Shown here one piece after another: positions 31,108 to 45,600 of a stretch of 64,000 bases of DNA. The notes under the pieces were generated by a model that saw only the letters and a program-made list of their open reading frames with translations, was not told the DNA's origin and made no database searches. Source of the stretch: Hoplostethus atlanticus. Lineage: Eukaryota; Chordata; Actinopteri; Trachichthyiformes; Trachichthyidae. Position numbers and translations under genes: made by a program. The stretch lies in assembly GCA_034670405.1 (NCBI GenBank), contig JAXDDX010000014.1:4259001-4323000 (forward strand). The letters run 5' to 3'. The stretch's first letter is position 1. The number at the start of each line of letters is the position of its first letter.

Positions 31108-34100
31108 ACAGGAGGGATAATGATGTATCAAAAGGAAATGCATGAAATGGGTTGTCACCGGAGTTAGTTTGTGTATAAGGCAGATGTCAATGTAGATGCT
31201 TTTAAGTTGTTTAATCAACCTTGCTGATCTTGTAAATAATTCTACTTACATAACTGCTGTAGGAAATGATCTTTGAGGTTGTTGGCTAATACAGCGTGAA
31301 TCATATGTTTTTTCACAGAAATATAATAGGGAGAGAATCTACCACTCACTCTGAATACCAAGTCAGTCTGGCCTGTTTCTCGGAAAAATTACTTTTGATA
31401 AGAAAATGTTCCAGAATAGCAAGCCACTAGATGTCCTCAGAGAGCTCGTAGGTTTGACACTTTGCAATATACCTTGTCATTCCTCCTACATACACTACCG
31501 GTCAAAAGTTTTAGAACATCCACATTTTTCCAGTTCTTATTGAAATTTAAGCAATTCAAGTCCAGTGAATAACCTGAAATGGTACAAAGGTAAGCGGTAA
31601 ACTGCTAGAGGTTAAAAAAAAAAGTTTAGGTCAGCAAAAACTGAAAGATGTAAAGCCAAGAGTACAGTTTCCTACACCATCAAAAGGCACTGGAGAAAGA
31701 AACTGGAGGAAAGGAAGAGGTCTGGCAGAGCCAAAGCCACAACAGAATCAGAAGATAAGTTTCTGAGAGTCAACAGCTTGCGTGATAGGTAGCTCACAGG
31801 ACAACAGCTTCAAGCACAGCTTAACACTGGTCAAAGTAAGCAAGTCTCAGTTTCAACTGTGAAGAGAAGACTTGGAGCTGCAGGTTTGACAGTTCGAGTG
31901 GTAGTAAGAAAGCCATTGCTAAGATGGCAAAATGAGAAAAAGAGGCTTGCCTGGGCCATGAAGCCACCGCCAGTGGACTACTGAAGACTGGAAGAAGGCC
32001 TTATGGACCGATGAATCAAAATTGGAAAAATGGGGGTGTTCTAAAACTTTTGACCGGTAGTGTATATGTACTGTGTTTGGCTCTCCTAGTGTTGGACTTA
32101 TGCAAAGTTTTCTTTTGGATCACATATGGCTGATATACATATATTTAAAACAGCAAGTAACTCAAGCTAAATCCACAGATAGCAATACGATGGACTGACT
32201 AAGGGCCTCCACTGTTATTTGGTTACCTACCATGTGGCGTATAACAAAAATATCACAATTATTTGCATTACAAGGAAAAAAAAAATGTTTTGTGCAAATA
32301 CATAACAATATGTATGTTATAGTTAAGGAATGCATATAATGGAATTTTAATTGTTCACCAACATATGTTTATAGTGACTAGTGATAAAGATGCTACGTAA
32401 GTGATAATATCTCAATTTACAAGTATACAAATGTTTTAATCACCCTTCTCATTGATTACCTCTATTGAGATAATTGTGTTACGAGGAGTATTGTAAGTCC
32501 TCAGGGCTTTCCCCAATTTTCCTTCTCCCCAAGCCCAGGTCAATCCAACACATCATATAGAGGGCTGAGGGTGAAGTGGCCTTTCACCCAATTCTCATAT
32601 CTGCCTGTGTACTCTGACACACCACAGGCTCCAACTATGCTCTCGTAATGGGTGCAAACTATTCTCAACCAACGTTTAAAAGTGTCACTTTCACACAATG
32701 TTTTAATTTTGATAATCTGTACACCAGGTATGTAGTAGTTGTGTTTGTTTGTATCAAATGTTTTATCTTGAAATTGCTTAATCATGTGACAATATCTTTG
32801 CATATTTGTCATTGTCTGTGTCCTATTTATGACAAGCATTTCATTCAATTCATATTGTTCCAGAACAATGCTGGGTTGAGCTAATTGTCTGGAAATTGCA
32901 GTCACATACAGAGAAACCCAGCAGTGAATCATAGTGGTATCAACACTAGAGCCAGCAGTAGTGCATTTGTCTTACTAGCAACATAGAGAGCCACTCACCC
33001 AGTAAGCATGCCTACACAGAAAAAAATATACATCTCAACAAGTCATTTAATCTATTATTGGGACCTAAAATATGATTTTTCTTAAAATAAGGGAAACATC
33101 TGCAGCTGGGGGATAATTTAGCTTGTTTTCAAAGTTTCAACACTTTTCTAGAATCATGTGACAATGTCTTCAAAATATGTCAGATCACTCCACTGGCATT
33201 CATCAATACGCAAGACAAGATGTTGCTATCCCTTGTGCCATAATCCAGTGCAAACACTCATGAAGCCCAAGCCCAAGTCATTCGTAAGATGGCAATGACT
33301 TTTTATATTGAGTTGTTTTCCTAGAAGGCACTAACCTGCACACCGAACAATTCTCCAACTTGCTGTTACACCCAAAGACATAGTTCCTATGACTATCCCC
33401 AAAATTCCTTGGCCCGAGATGCATCAGTCCACCACATTGCATGGATATAAATTTATATGATTTTGAGATATTCTGCTGACAGACAGACAGACAGACAGAC
33501 TAACCAAGAGGGGTGAAAATATTAACCTCCTTGGTGGGGCTTATAATAGACACACCCATATAGGTAAGGTAGTACAGCACCTGGTGCCCCAACAGCCAAC
33601 AGCTCCCCTCAGTGGTCAAGTTGTAATTGCTACCCTGAAATGACAGATGACTATTGGGACCAAGAGAGAGCATAAACATAAATGGCTTTAATTGGTAATG
33701 ATAAAACTCACTCAACTTAAACATCCATAAAAAGGCAGGATGAAATGTGTCTTAGATGTTTGTGGAAAACATGCCAGGAAAGACTAACACATTCTTAGAT
33801 GTAAGGCTCACTCTGCAAAGAGGATGTTGCTACTTGTACCCCCTCCCCCTTCCTGGCGTCACTCCACGTGCACTTGTTTTGAAGAGCAAGAAAAAGAAGA
33901 CCCGATAAGATAACAGTGAATAGGCATTCCTACAAGGTAAGCTAATGTGAAGTTGAAACTCTGAAGTTGTAACAGTGGAAATGGAATAACATTACTGTTA
34001 GTACTGTTTTGTGCCGTAAAGCAATCCAGCAGAATTCCCCAAAAATCCGATCTGGTGGTAAGCAATGTAAAATTGCCTGGTCTCATTCGTTTATAGTAAT

Positions 34101-34849
34101 TATATTAATGTATCAAAATCATGGTATTGATTTGTTGATGCTACAATGCTATATGTAGCAGCTTCAGTACGTTTATTATGTCCTGAATAACCCATCCAGA
34201 TATGGGACACAGAGGCCCATACTCATTAGTTAACCAACATGCAAAGTCACAACAGGGACAAAGGGGTTCAGATACACATCATATTCTTGGTTCATCTGTT
34301 TGTATGATACACTTTGTAGTGAAAATAACCAACTTACCACACATGTTATCATATTACAAATGTGAGGCCTGTTACAGTGGCTAGATGTTTTTCTCGTTAA
34401 GTGAAATACTAGCCAAAGAGATGAGAGAGGATGGAAAGCTAAAGTATAATAGGTGCACGGCTTTGAAAGCATTCCTGGAAGGCCTGGTCCACCAGAGGAA
34501 AAGCACTCGCTTTCCTGCCAAAAAATGAGGAATACTCTGGCCTCCTACTCTGAACCACCTTGGGTTTCTTATTCATTTATTTTTACAGGGCTGTGTGACA
34601 GGCAGCAGCACAGATCTGGGGAGACCAAGCAGACTTTATCATCTAAATTTAACCCCTGCCTTCCATCCCATCCCCTCCCTCTCAAGGTCTATCATTCAGC
34701 TGAGGTGTTGGAGGAAAGGTTGAAATATAGTCAGCCTGAGGTCAGACGTGTCTGGGGGGTTGCTGCTGGGATGGGCGGAGATGGAGTGGGGAGGTGTATT
34801 TCATTGTCGTTTGGACATGGGATTGGGCCTAGACAGTGTGACAGGAGAG
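31108..34849. other. spi1 3' flank and spi1-mybpc3 intergenic region
   Basis: The first part is presumably spi1 3' UTR; no clear polyadenylation signal was pinned down. Apart from the Tc1-like element at 31493-32062 and a short (GACA)n run at about 33478-33500, I see no further gene or repeat. Confidence 0.5.
31493..32062. mobile_element. internally deleted Tc1-like element, copy A
   Basis: Inverted ends CACTACCGGTCAAAAGTTTT and AAAACTTTTGACCGGTAGTG lie inside TA at 31491-31492 and 32063-32064. The interior keeps scraps of a transposase gene (GAAGAGGTCTGGCAGAGCCA, ACCGATGAATCAAAATTGG). A shorter relative lies at 37671-38112. Lies just 3' of spi1. Confidence 0.92.
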
Positions 34850-34932
34850 GTGGGTTGGTTTATAAAGGGAGGGGAGGCTATTTGGGACCCCACTATTAAA
34901 GGCAGAAGGGTGAGCTAGACACACTGTGGAGG
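34470..34932 (+). promoter_or_regulatory. mybpc3 promoter region
   Basis: Upstream of the mybpc3 ATG there is a TATA box (TATAAAG, 34861-34867), 83 bp before the ATG's C of CDS context, implying a short 5' UTR. A CArG-like GCTATTTGGG lies at about 34878 and an M-CAT motif CATTCCT at 34470-34476. These are typical of striated-muscle promoters. Motif presence is seen; activity is inferred. Confidence 0.55.
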
Positions 34933-34949
34933 GGAAGAGATAATTCAGG

Positions 34950-34974
34950 ATGCCAGAGCCAACCAAAAAAGCAG
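34950..34974 (+). CDS. mybpc3: mybpc3 exon 1 (start)
   Basis: 25 coding nt, MPEPTKKA plus one base, then GTAAGT. Same length and nearly the same residues as human exon 1 (MPEPGKKP). Confidence 0.95.
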
Positions 34975-37900
34975 GTAAGTGTGCTTGATCACGTTCAGCT
35001 GGTTTTGATTTGGGAGCACCATTTCCCTCATGACATTGTTTATCGTCTTCAGGATTGCAATCCATCAAGGTCTATATATGACTTGTCATTAAATGGGTGA
35101 GCTCTTAACTCCACTCATCCTTACCATATACTGCAGCTGCATATTCTTGTACTGTTCTAGCCTTAGTGTAATCTTGTTCTAATAGGAAAATTGAGAGACA
35201 CTGCAAACAACATTACCATATATGTGAGAAAATAGTCCACTTTCTTGGGCCACACCCCTTTCAAGAGTATGGCGCCTTCAAGTTGACTATAAACTGTGGT
35301 TCTTAGCGGGAACCACAGTTGACAAAACAGCTAAGCACAGACCTGTACATTATCCTTATGATAAACAGTTCTGTTTACAAAATACCCCGAGTGTTGCCTT
35401 TTACATTACACAATATGGAAGGGTATATTATGTTTTATGTTTAGTCATGTGACCAAAGTGTTTTGACAACCACAAATGGTTATACCTGCCATTCTGTCAT
35501 AAGTAAAAGCTAGCTAAAAGCTAATTTCCTGTTACAGTTAATATGTGCACAATGTCATGAACATGGTAACACTTTAATTTACAGGTTAATTATTTGTAAA
35601 TTCTACAGTAACCTCTGTGAATTTTTTTGGAGATATCAATACATTTTTTGCAACACACCTCATAATGTAACATCTACATTGGTAGCCATAATGTAAAACT
35701 CCATCACAGTCCCCCCATGGATAACTCAAAGATATTTCACAGCTTAATAAGGTGGCAGCAGTTGCTTGACAATGTAATCATCCCAATAACTATGCAGCCT
35801 ACAGAATATGGTATCTATGACAACAGCCCAAATCACAACATATATAATTATCCGTCCAAAGTTCTAGGTGATTTCCAGGGTTACAAATAAACTGGTGTGA
35901 TAGTTAATCGAAGCCCTTTTGGCTGTGTGATTAATAGGCAAGCTAAGCTATAAATCAGCTCAGCTACTCAGAGACACTTCGCAAGGTTCAGGGGAGCAAC
36001 ATCATCTGGCATAAAACTGACACGGCTACATTTCCAGCTTCACTGCATCACTGCATTCACAAAGTAAGCATCATTCATTCGGCACCGCTGATCCAAAAAT
36101 GCCTGACAGGATTCCAACTTGACACATGGTTTCCCACAGTTATTTTTCCTCAATGGAAATGTATTGCTGTTCGTAGAAGCTCACCATATCAGATAACACA
36201 ATGCAGCCTAAATAGTCAACTTGTCTGTGCTAAGACCTTCAGCATTCAGGATTTGCCAAACAATAACAGTTATGATCTGGTTGAACCTGTTTAGCATTAT
36301 CATCAATACCTTGCTATTAACAGGATGTTTCTCGGTCGTTAACAGATTTTTTTTTTTGTTTTTTGCTTAGTAAGAAATACTGTAATAAACAGATGATTTG
36401 CTTTATTAAGTTTAAAGCAAATAAAATCATGGTGTAGTAAATACAAAATAATGATTCAAATGTAAGAAACTCTGTACTTAACTCTCTTAAGTGTGTCTTG
36501 AGAAAAAATTAAAAAGATGATATTGATTTTACATGTGTAAGCTCCACAGGCAAGCTACAAAGTCTGGTTGGCAAAGTAACTGCAAGAAAATGTGTCAGTC
36601 CGTGGTTTGCTTTTTGTCTTTAGTCTAGATTTGGAATGGCAAAAAGGGTCTGGTCAGAAGACCTGTCCCAGTGCAGAGGTTTGAGGGGTCTGCAATATAG
36701 ATAGGGGTCAGACCCAACTAGGCCAGACCCTTAAGTAATTAGGAAATTCCTAAATTGGTTCTAAAACTAGAACCGATTTACTGCTCAGTTGGTAGAGCAT
36801 GAGACTCTGAGTCTCAGGGTCGTGGATTCGATCCCCACATAGTGTCAAGTACCTTTGTACGTCGCTTTGGATAAAAGCGTCTGCTAAATGACTGTACTGT
36901 ACTACTGTACTATACTGTAAAACTAATAGGCAGCAATGTTACAACTGAAATGTCAAAAGTGTGATGAAGGGATTTACCAATATAGTGCAAGTTAAAAGCC
37001 TTATTAATACATTTTATATTAGTTGAAATTGTGGGAGAGACAAAGGTGGGAAGGGAAAAGAATCATGGCTGATTGAGAGGAGAAGATGAGGAGAGAGAAC
37101 ACAGACTGCAGGCATATCATTCTTTCTGTGCTTCCACAGTCCTAAAATAGAGCCAAACTAATCCCTCTACTATGATACCTGTGCCACTGTTGCAGCTGAA
37201 GCCTGCTGAGCTAGTTTATTAGTGTGGTACATATGCATTCTATATTTAAACTCATAGGGTCATCTTGCATCACGTGGAATTTATTTGTTTGATGTGGTTT
37301 TGTTTTCGTGGAATTGTATTGCATTCATTATATAATTGCATACACCTGGCATTAAAATGTCTGTCTGGTGCCAGTCATTATTTTTTAGATGACAAGTGTT
37401 TGGGAATCACATTGTTATGTACACTTTTCATTACTTTGTAAAACAGAGAAAGAAGTTGTCTTAGGCAACAGCTGAGGATAAGGCAGTTTTATACAGTTGT
37501 GTGTAAAACTATTAATAGTTTGTTAAAGTGACAGCAGACACCCTGTCTTGCTTGCTTCCTGTCCATAAGTACCCTGACTAGCCAAGTGCAATTCTCTGAG
37601 CTAGTTACTAACTTTGCATGCATATCCTAGTTGAATCCACGGACGAACAGTTATTTCCGTTTAAGTAACAAAGGTTTTAGAACATCCCCATTTTTCCAGT
37701 TTTTATTGAAATTTAAGCAATTTAAGTCCAGTGAATAACCTGAAATGGTACAAAGGTAAGCGGTAAACTGCTAGACGTTTAAAAAAAAAGTTTAGGTCAG
37801 CAAAAATTGAAAAATAATGTAAAGCCAAGGTGTCAGTGAGTACAGTTTCCTACACCATCAAAAGGCACTTGGAAACTGCAGGAAATTCTGACAGGAAGAG

Positions 37901-39587
37901 GTCTGGCAGAGCCAAAGCCACAACAGAATCAGAAGACAAGTTTCTGAGAGTCAACAGCTTGATAGGTGGCTCACAGGACAACAGCTTCAAGCACAGCTTA
38001 ACACTGGTCAAAGTAAGCAAGTCTACTACTGAAGACTACTGAAGACTGGAAGAAGGCCTTATGAATCAAAATTTTAAAAATGGGGGTATTCTAAAATTTT
38101 TGACCGGTAGTGTAAGTTTGTCATTGATGTGTAAAATGTGTCTCTGGTCATCTCTGGAGGTGTTTTGGGTGGTTGGATCTTCAATGCATCTTAGGTGCAT
38201 TTACACTTATTTTTATCCAGCTGAGTTCTAGCTAGCACTTGGCTATTTGTCTTCACTTATTTGTCTGAGCCCTTGTTTATTAGCTCTTGTTTATTAGCTC
38301 TTGTTTATTTGCTGCACTTATTTGTCTCATTTGTTTAAATAAAAAGTAGGTAGCTAACTTATTGCACTTTTACCTTAGCACTGGTTCTGCTCTTAGATGC
38401 ATGTTTAGGAAGGAAATGCACTTACGATTTCTGGTGACTAGTAGTTCTCTTGCCTACCTATGTTGAATGCACTTATTGTAAGTCGCTTTGGATAAAAGCG
38501 TCTGCTGAATGACTGTAATGTAATGTAATGTAATGTATCCAAATACAATTGGAACATCCAAGATGCATGTTAATACAACGCGTAAAAGGAGTCTCATTCA
38601 CCACCTGATTAGACGATAACAACAGTTGAAGCAGGTTATCATCGATAGCTACTGTAAGTAGTAAGTAGTGTGTGTACTACAGATATTGTTCACCGTGTGA
38701 AGAAATCTCTTCAGTACTTGCAAGGATGTACAAGCCACTAAAACACTGATTAAATTATAACTAACTTCAGACCTCAATTAAATGAGAATTTCAGCCTTTT
38801 GTAACAATGTCTTCAATTTAATAGGAGAATCATCATTTCAAAAGAGGAAAAACTAAGAACTACCCCCTTATTTGAAAGGGGTGTATCAAACCACAAGCTG
38901 GTTCAGGGTGAGCTGGGTCAGAAAGTGAACTTATAGAAATGTAAAGCTCAGAGATTCTCAAGCTATTATATTTGCACAGTCTGTTAGACTCTAAAGAAAG
39001 GAACCACTTTACCATAGCTGTGTTTAAAGCTTGAGTTAGGTTAATGGAAATCATTGGATATTTCACAGTATGTGTACTTGTGCCCTCTATGATGCATTTG
39101 ACTAATATCTAACAGCCCAAGCACGATTCCAAAACAACGCCGTAGATGGAGGACAAAAACAAATAAAGGAAGTTTACTTGCCAAAGGGCGAACAGATGGT
39201 GAGCTGGCTGACGAGAACAAATGAGAAGCCCCAAGATTCATTGAGAACGACGCATCACCTCCAACCGGTGCCATAGTCAGTAGTACAGAGCCAGTTGAAT
39301 CAGCTGGAAAAATGAACACCTGTGTCTTAACTGATCGTGAGGCCTCAAGGACACAGCCCATCTCAAACTATATTATTTACTGATGCTACTCTGTGTTCTC
39401 TCTCTTGAGAATCTTGTTCTCATCAAGACAACTTGGAAAGAAAATTCTCCACAAGGACACAAGTATCAACTTGGCATTCTTGGTATTGAGAAATACCTTT
39501 TATGATTTGTTGTGAATAAGTTGTTATTGACACTGAACAAAATATAGGTTTTCAGACCTTGGAACTGCTCTTGCTCATCTCTCTCTG

Positions 39588-39634
<47 letters not shown>

Positions 39635-42600
39635 ATATCTCTCTCTGTCACTCAATTTGAGACTTGACTATTGTTCTATGATTATTCTGAAACTTCATGT
39701 GTGCTATTTGTTGGAGTTGTTTGTTTGCAAATAAATGTTGGATCTCAGTGGGAGAAAGATAAGGTTCCAACAACATAAAAATAAAAGAAATGTGTGTTAT
39801 TTCACTTCACAAAACAAATGACATAAATAATTTGCTAGCTTATTATTTGATTTTATTGGAATATGACAAATGCCTCATCAATCAACACTGAGCAAGTCAA
39901 TAATAGTATCTCTGCTTTCTCCCATTATCAGGAAAAATGAAAACAAATCAAATGGACATAAAGGCCTTGTTTTTATTTTGAACATCTCTCCCTATTTAGT
40001 GTCAGCGTTTGTCAAAAAACCAAAGACTCAGGAGGCAGAAGAGGGGTCCTCTGTGGTCTTTGAAGCAGAGACTGAGAAGCCTGATGCAAAAGTAAAATGG
40101 CAATGCAGCACAAAGGATATTGCCAATGACAACAAATATGTGGTCGCAGCAGATGGAAACAAGCATTCCCTTAGCATCAAAGCTGTCACCATGGCAGATG
40201 CCAATGTCTATGCAGTGATTGCTGGGGGGTCAAAGGTCAAGTTTGAGCTGAAGGTCACACCAAAGCAAGGTAGGAGACTTTGATGCTGCAGCTGTGTGTT
40301 TGGGGTCTCCACTCACTCATCTGTGTGCTACATAGCCAAAACAGAGCACAAAGCAACATGGAGCACTCCATAGAGAACCACTGAGGGAGTAAACACTTTA
40401 TGTGCTCATGTATTTTAAGTTTCTGCACATTAACTCACTTCTGCACTGAGTATTGATGAGTACTCAACACAGAGGCCGCCAAGCACCATACTCTGGAACT
40501 GCTTTATGTGATCTAGCTTTGTGAACACTGCTCTATTTAGGCATTGCATATGGGCAACCACTGCCATAATCACAATCATGTTGTCAAGCACTCATTTGTT
40601 AAAAAGAAAATGCACAGAGCACTGCATGTTACAATGACTGTGTGCTAAGTATGTCATAGGGCAACACTTGTGCTGTTAGTCTGTCAATGTGACCTGTTTG
40701 GATTTGATAAGTGACAACAAATCTAAAAGAACAGAGAGAAAGAATGTCAGTAGACTGATGGGCTTCCTGTACTACAAGTGACTACTGACTGCACACAGCT
40801 GTCTGTGGCTCATATCATAACCACCCTTGCTCTGTCTGTAAGGTGACCTTGACCCTCACACCGGCAGATTATTTCCTCATGAGTAACCACCACTTGACTG
40901 GGCCTCAGGATAGGCATGAGAAGCAGCTGATAACACATGGAAAGTTGGTCAGACATTTAAAGATGATAAGACAGAAACATTTGGGTGATAAAAGTTTTGA
41001 AAGCATGCCAAAAAATATTTGGCTCTGATGAAACAATGTTTAAAAGAATCTGAAACGGGTCAAATGATGTGTATTGTACATAGCAAAAATGATGCAAATC
41101 TGTACTGCCCCTGGTGATTTTGGATTTCTAATGCTTTCTGTTTGCCGTAGTCCACCAAAACCACCAAGATCTAGTACAATTCACTGGTATAGTACACTCC
41201 AAAAATGTCCATCTTTACAAGTCATTGACAGTAAAGTCCTAGACTATTAAACAAGTGTAAATCTGCCAAATGAGTGATTTCACCTTTTTGCAAAGCAATC
41301 AACTTATTTTTGTGAATCTAGTGACATTATGATAATGATAAAAAAAATGTATTAATTAATAAAATTAAGATTTTAGGATGTAATTCTTGATTTGAATGAC
41401 TTCTTAAGAGGGACATTTTTTTTGCATTATGTGGCCACCATTTTTGCCATTGAATATCTCTCACTTGTGCCTCTTTGTTTCTATGATAATGGTAATACAG
41501 CAGCCCCTAAGCCGGCAGGGACAGCCACACCAGCTCCAATCAAGGCAACTGTAAAGGAAGCAGGAGAACCCCCTGTATTAATGGAACAGGTCCCTGTCCC
41601 ACCGGCAGCAGAACCCAAACCCACAGCAGAAGACACCCCTGCCCCAGCACATGAGGCTCCTCCAGCTGAGGGTGGGTCACACAGCACAAGTCCAAGTGGA
41701 TTAATTCATTCTTCATCTGTGGGGGATGTTTTATTTTATTTGTAATATTTAAAAAAAAAAAAGGTTCTGAGTCAATTACATGTGAGGAGAAATGTTAAGT
41801 CATCAAATAAGAATAACTTTGCTTAGCTTGTTGAACAGTAAAAGCGACCGCACTACAAACAGTTCTTAGAAACTGGACATAGTAATATTAGTCATTCATA
41901 AATATAGAAAACCATTGCAATGAAATCAAATACATATCGCATGACATTAATGCTTTTATAGTATCATATGTATCAGTTTTGGTTTAGATACCTATTTGTG
42001 TTTAAATTGGTCATGTTCAAAAGATTTTGATAATCGAAGTACCTTGAATGATTTGAAAATATCATGATGTTCAATATCTCAAAACTTCTCTGAATGCAGA
42101 AGGAACCTTTAAGTCCAAGCTTGTACTGTGGAAGACTGTGTCACAGGTTTACTGAATGAATTTGAATGAATGAATGAATGAAATTTATAACATTATGAAG
42201 TTCTTTGACTTTGACTCCTCAACTTCAGTTATGGCATTCTGTATTATCAACCTGTTGCATTTCCAGATGGCCAGCCTCCAGACACCAGACAGGACCTGAC
42301 TGGCCTCTTCACAGAGAAACCCCAGAGTGGAGAAGTCACTGTAGGTGAGCAGCCCCAAAATACCCAGTAAACAGTTCTTTCTTGGATAGGGTGTCTTGAA
42401 AAAAAGTAAATAAACCATCCTACCTTTTAAGTTTTTATATGTTACATGAGAAAAAGATAAACAAACTAAAATGCAAAATAAATAAATATATAGTTCTAAA
42501 TTACAAATACTCATTAAAGAAATCTATCAAAATAAATACAGAAATACATTGTTAACAAATGTGAATGTCTCAATTCTGCTACAGCATATAAGCACCGATG

Positions 42601-45600
42601 TCAGGTCATGCTGCTCAAGAGAAAGTCACGGGATTGGTTATAGATAATAATTTTTTTTGATAGCTTTTAGTAGTTTATAGTTTTATCATTAAATCTTTCA
42701 TCAACCTACATGTAATATCAAACAATGAGCTATCCAAGGTGTGTAAATAGGTTTTGTAAATAATGTGTTTTATCATTGAAAACATATAATCTTGCCATAT
42801 CTATTTTCCAAATAAAAATATTCCTTGGAGCCATTTTGCAACAATTTATTTTACTGCAAATACAAATTTCAAATGTCCATGTGATTAAGTATAAGATGAA
42901 GTGTATTATTTATTATTTATTAGTGATAAAACATGGAGATGAAGTGATAATAAACAGACCAAATATGATGATAAAAAAACATAGAAAGTGATAGATAAAG
43001 ATGCAATCAATAATCTGTGCAGAAGAGATAAACAAGGATTTAATGAAAACATCAAAAATCAAGTTGAGACACAACTGTAGTGGATACCGGAATCTAAATG
43101 ACATTGTGTTTAAAGATATGGCAGTCTATGGGCGTCCTGTGTCGCATGTCATCATTCCTCTCTCTTGCTCGATCCTTCCTGTCTCTCTGCTGCTGACTGT
43201 CGAATAAAGGCAAAATGCAACAAACATTTAAAAAAATATATGGAAATCTATTTTTCTCTGCAGGTGAAAACATCACGTTTGTGGCTAAAGTGAATGCTGC
43301 CTCATTGCTGAAGAAACCCACCATCAAATGGTTCAAAGGGAAGTGGATGGACTTAGCTAGCAAGTCTGGAAAACACCTGCAGCTAAAGGAGCTGTATGAC
43401 CGCAACACTAAGGTAAGATTGTAATGTGCAAAATATAACAGACACATAATAGCTTGCAATGTGAAATGCAATGTGGCATTTGAACAAATAAAGTTTTAAT
43501 AACACTTGTGATTTTTGTTTATTTTAACATTTTAGACCAACCAAAGGAAGAAAGAAGAATCGTTACCTTTGTTTTGCCTTTGTTTTACCCTGTTTTTGTT
43601 TTTGTTTTTGAAACTGTTATAAAAGGCAGTGATATCTGTGTGATTCTGATTCTGTGTGATTCTGAAAGATACACAGAAAGAGAGCAAGAAATAACAATGG
43701 CACAATCTGTCCAAATCAAACACCTACATGGGTGACCTGGCCTTTTTCGCCAATCCAGACATATGATAATGGTCGGGATAGCACATAGAAAATCAAAAAT
43801 GACAAAGCCTCACTAGATCACAGAGATTGTGTTATCCTTCTTATTTCTCCTCCTGCAACATGTGGTTACAGGTCTACACCTTTGAGATGCATGTCATCGC
43901 AGCCAAGGCTAACTTTGCCGGGGCTTATAGGTGTGAGGTGTCATCTAGGGACAAGTTCGACAGCAGTAATTTTGAATTGACTGTATATGGTGGGTGCATC
44001 TATTATTGGACTACTTTGATTTGTTTGCTTATTTATTAGTTTGTTTTTAGCCCTGATTATTGTTGTTTCTAATCTCATCAATTTAGCCAACAGCATGGTT
44101 CAGAATTTGAAGCTTTTTACCCAAATTATGGTAATATCGTTAAATATTATTGTTGTCTTGTATCACAATTAACTCTCTGATTCTTGTATTGCATTCCAGA
44201 GGCTTGCGCTGTTGAAGGTTTGGACATAAGGGCAGCTTTTAGGCGCACGTAAGTTATACATATATATATATATATATTATGTTTTTAATTATAGTGATTG
44301 TACACATCTTACCTATAGTTACTATAGCATGAAATCTGGAAGCAAGGGAGAGTATCAGGGTGTGTTGGTGTACAATCTTGCTGTACTATCTTGTGCAAAA
44401 CACAAACACCTTTGGTCACACTTTACATTATACTCTCCTTGATTTATGCTTATATGCTGGTTAATTAAGGATCAATGAAGCATAACATGTTGGTTACTTA
44501 TTTGCTTTATTTTGTTTACCATTTCATATGCTGACGAATGTACTTAGTTAACACTTACTAACAGGTTAGAGAATTTTCATATTAGGTGCTCATTGAGGGT
44601 TTGATTGTGAAACCCTAGGCTCATATGTTTAATACTATCCCACAGATATGAAAGTGGACCGACATGTTCCCTCTTCATAATGGGGCTAAGCTATATTTTT
44701 GATCAATTTTTAACTATTTTTAACTAATATTCCTCTTTTAAGAATGCATTAGGTCTGGTCTTACTGTCATCTTTGATGCAGAGTCAAAGGTACATGATAC
44801 TGTCAGTTTATTGTTAGCTGCCCTAAATTGGTATTTTAAGCACAGAACACAATGCATATTTTATATTTTTTTCCCAAAGAGAATTCCACATGGTTCAATT
44901 CAAGGCCCTGTGCTATTTTCCATCTATACTGATAATATTATGTTGTTCATGATTATGAATCTACATGAAGAAGATATGGTCATCTGTGCCAATGCATCAT
45001 CAGGTTAATTGGCCATTTTAACTCTCTGCAAGGTTTTAATTCTAATAAAAAAAATAGCCTGCTAATCTCAAATTAGTTTAAAATGAAGTTTCATTCCCAA
45101 ATGAGATAGCCACCAACCAAAAATGGTTATGCAAAATGGTTCATATCACAAAAATAAACCAGTTATGGCCCCTTTTAAAGAATGATGTAACCAAGAGATT
45201 AACACTTAAATTGACCACCCCAACCTCCTTACTTTCCAGCTGAGCTATTTCAATATCTCTCGTCAGTCACGTGAGCCCCGCCTCCTGTTTCACTCGATTC
45301 ATAGAATATCATACTAAATTAGGCTGCACTACTTTTTGTAACTTTAATTTTTATATGAGATCAGGCTGGGAAGTAATACATTGAGACAAGGTTAGTTGCT
45401 TAATTAATGAACTGCATTGTAGTGTTATCATGTTGTGTGTAAGGAGTAACTGTATAAATGCTAACTTGTCAGGAGTGAAGCTGCTATGAAGAGAAGTGGA
45501 CCATCAACAAGGTAGTGAGGAGGGTTTGTTGCAACAATGGAGGCTCATATTCAAGCTCTGTGGACTGTGGAAAAGCAAAGAGAATTCAGGACAAGGATCA

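Larger units (their letters stand above)
34975..39999. other. mybpc3 intron 1
   Basis: Five kb, holding a small hairpin (35292-35320), a tRNA-derived SINE, a Tc1-like element, an L2-type LINE 3' end and a (TC)n run. No other exon recognised. Confidence 0.75.

Noticed and set aside
36779-36850. tRNA gene
   Set aside because: A and B boxes are present, but no acceptor stem closure, and a SINE tail is attached.
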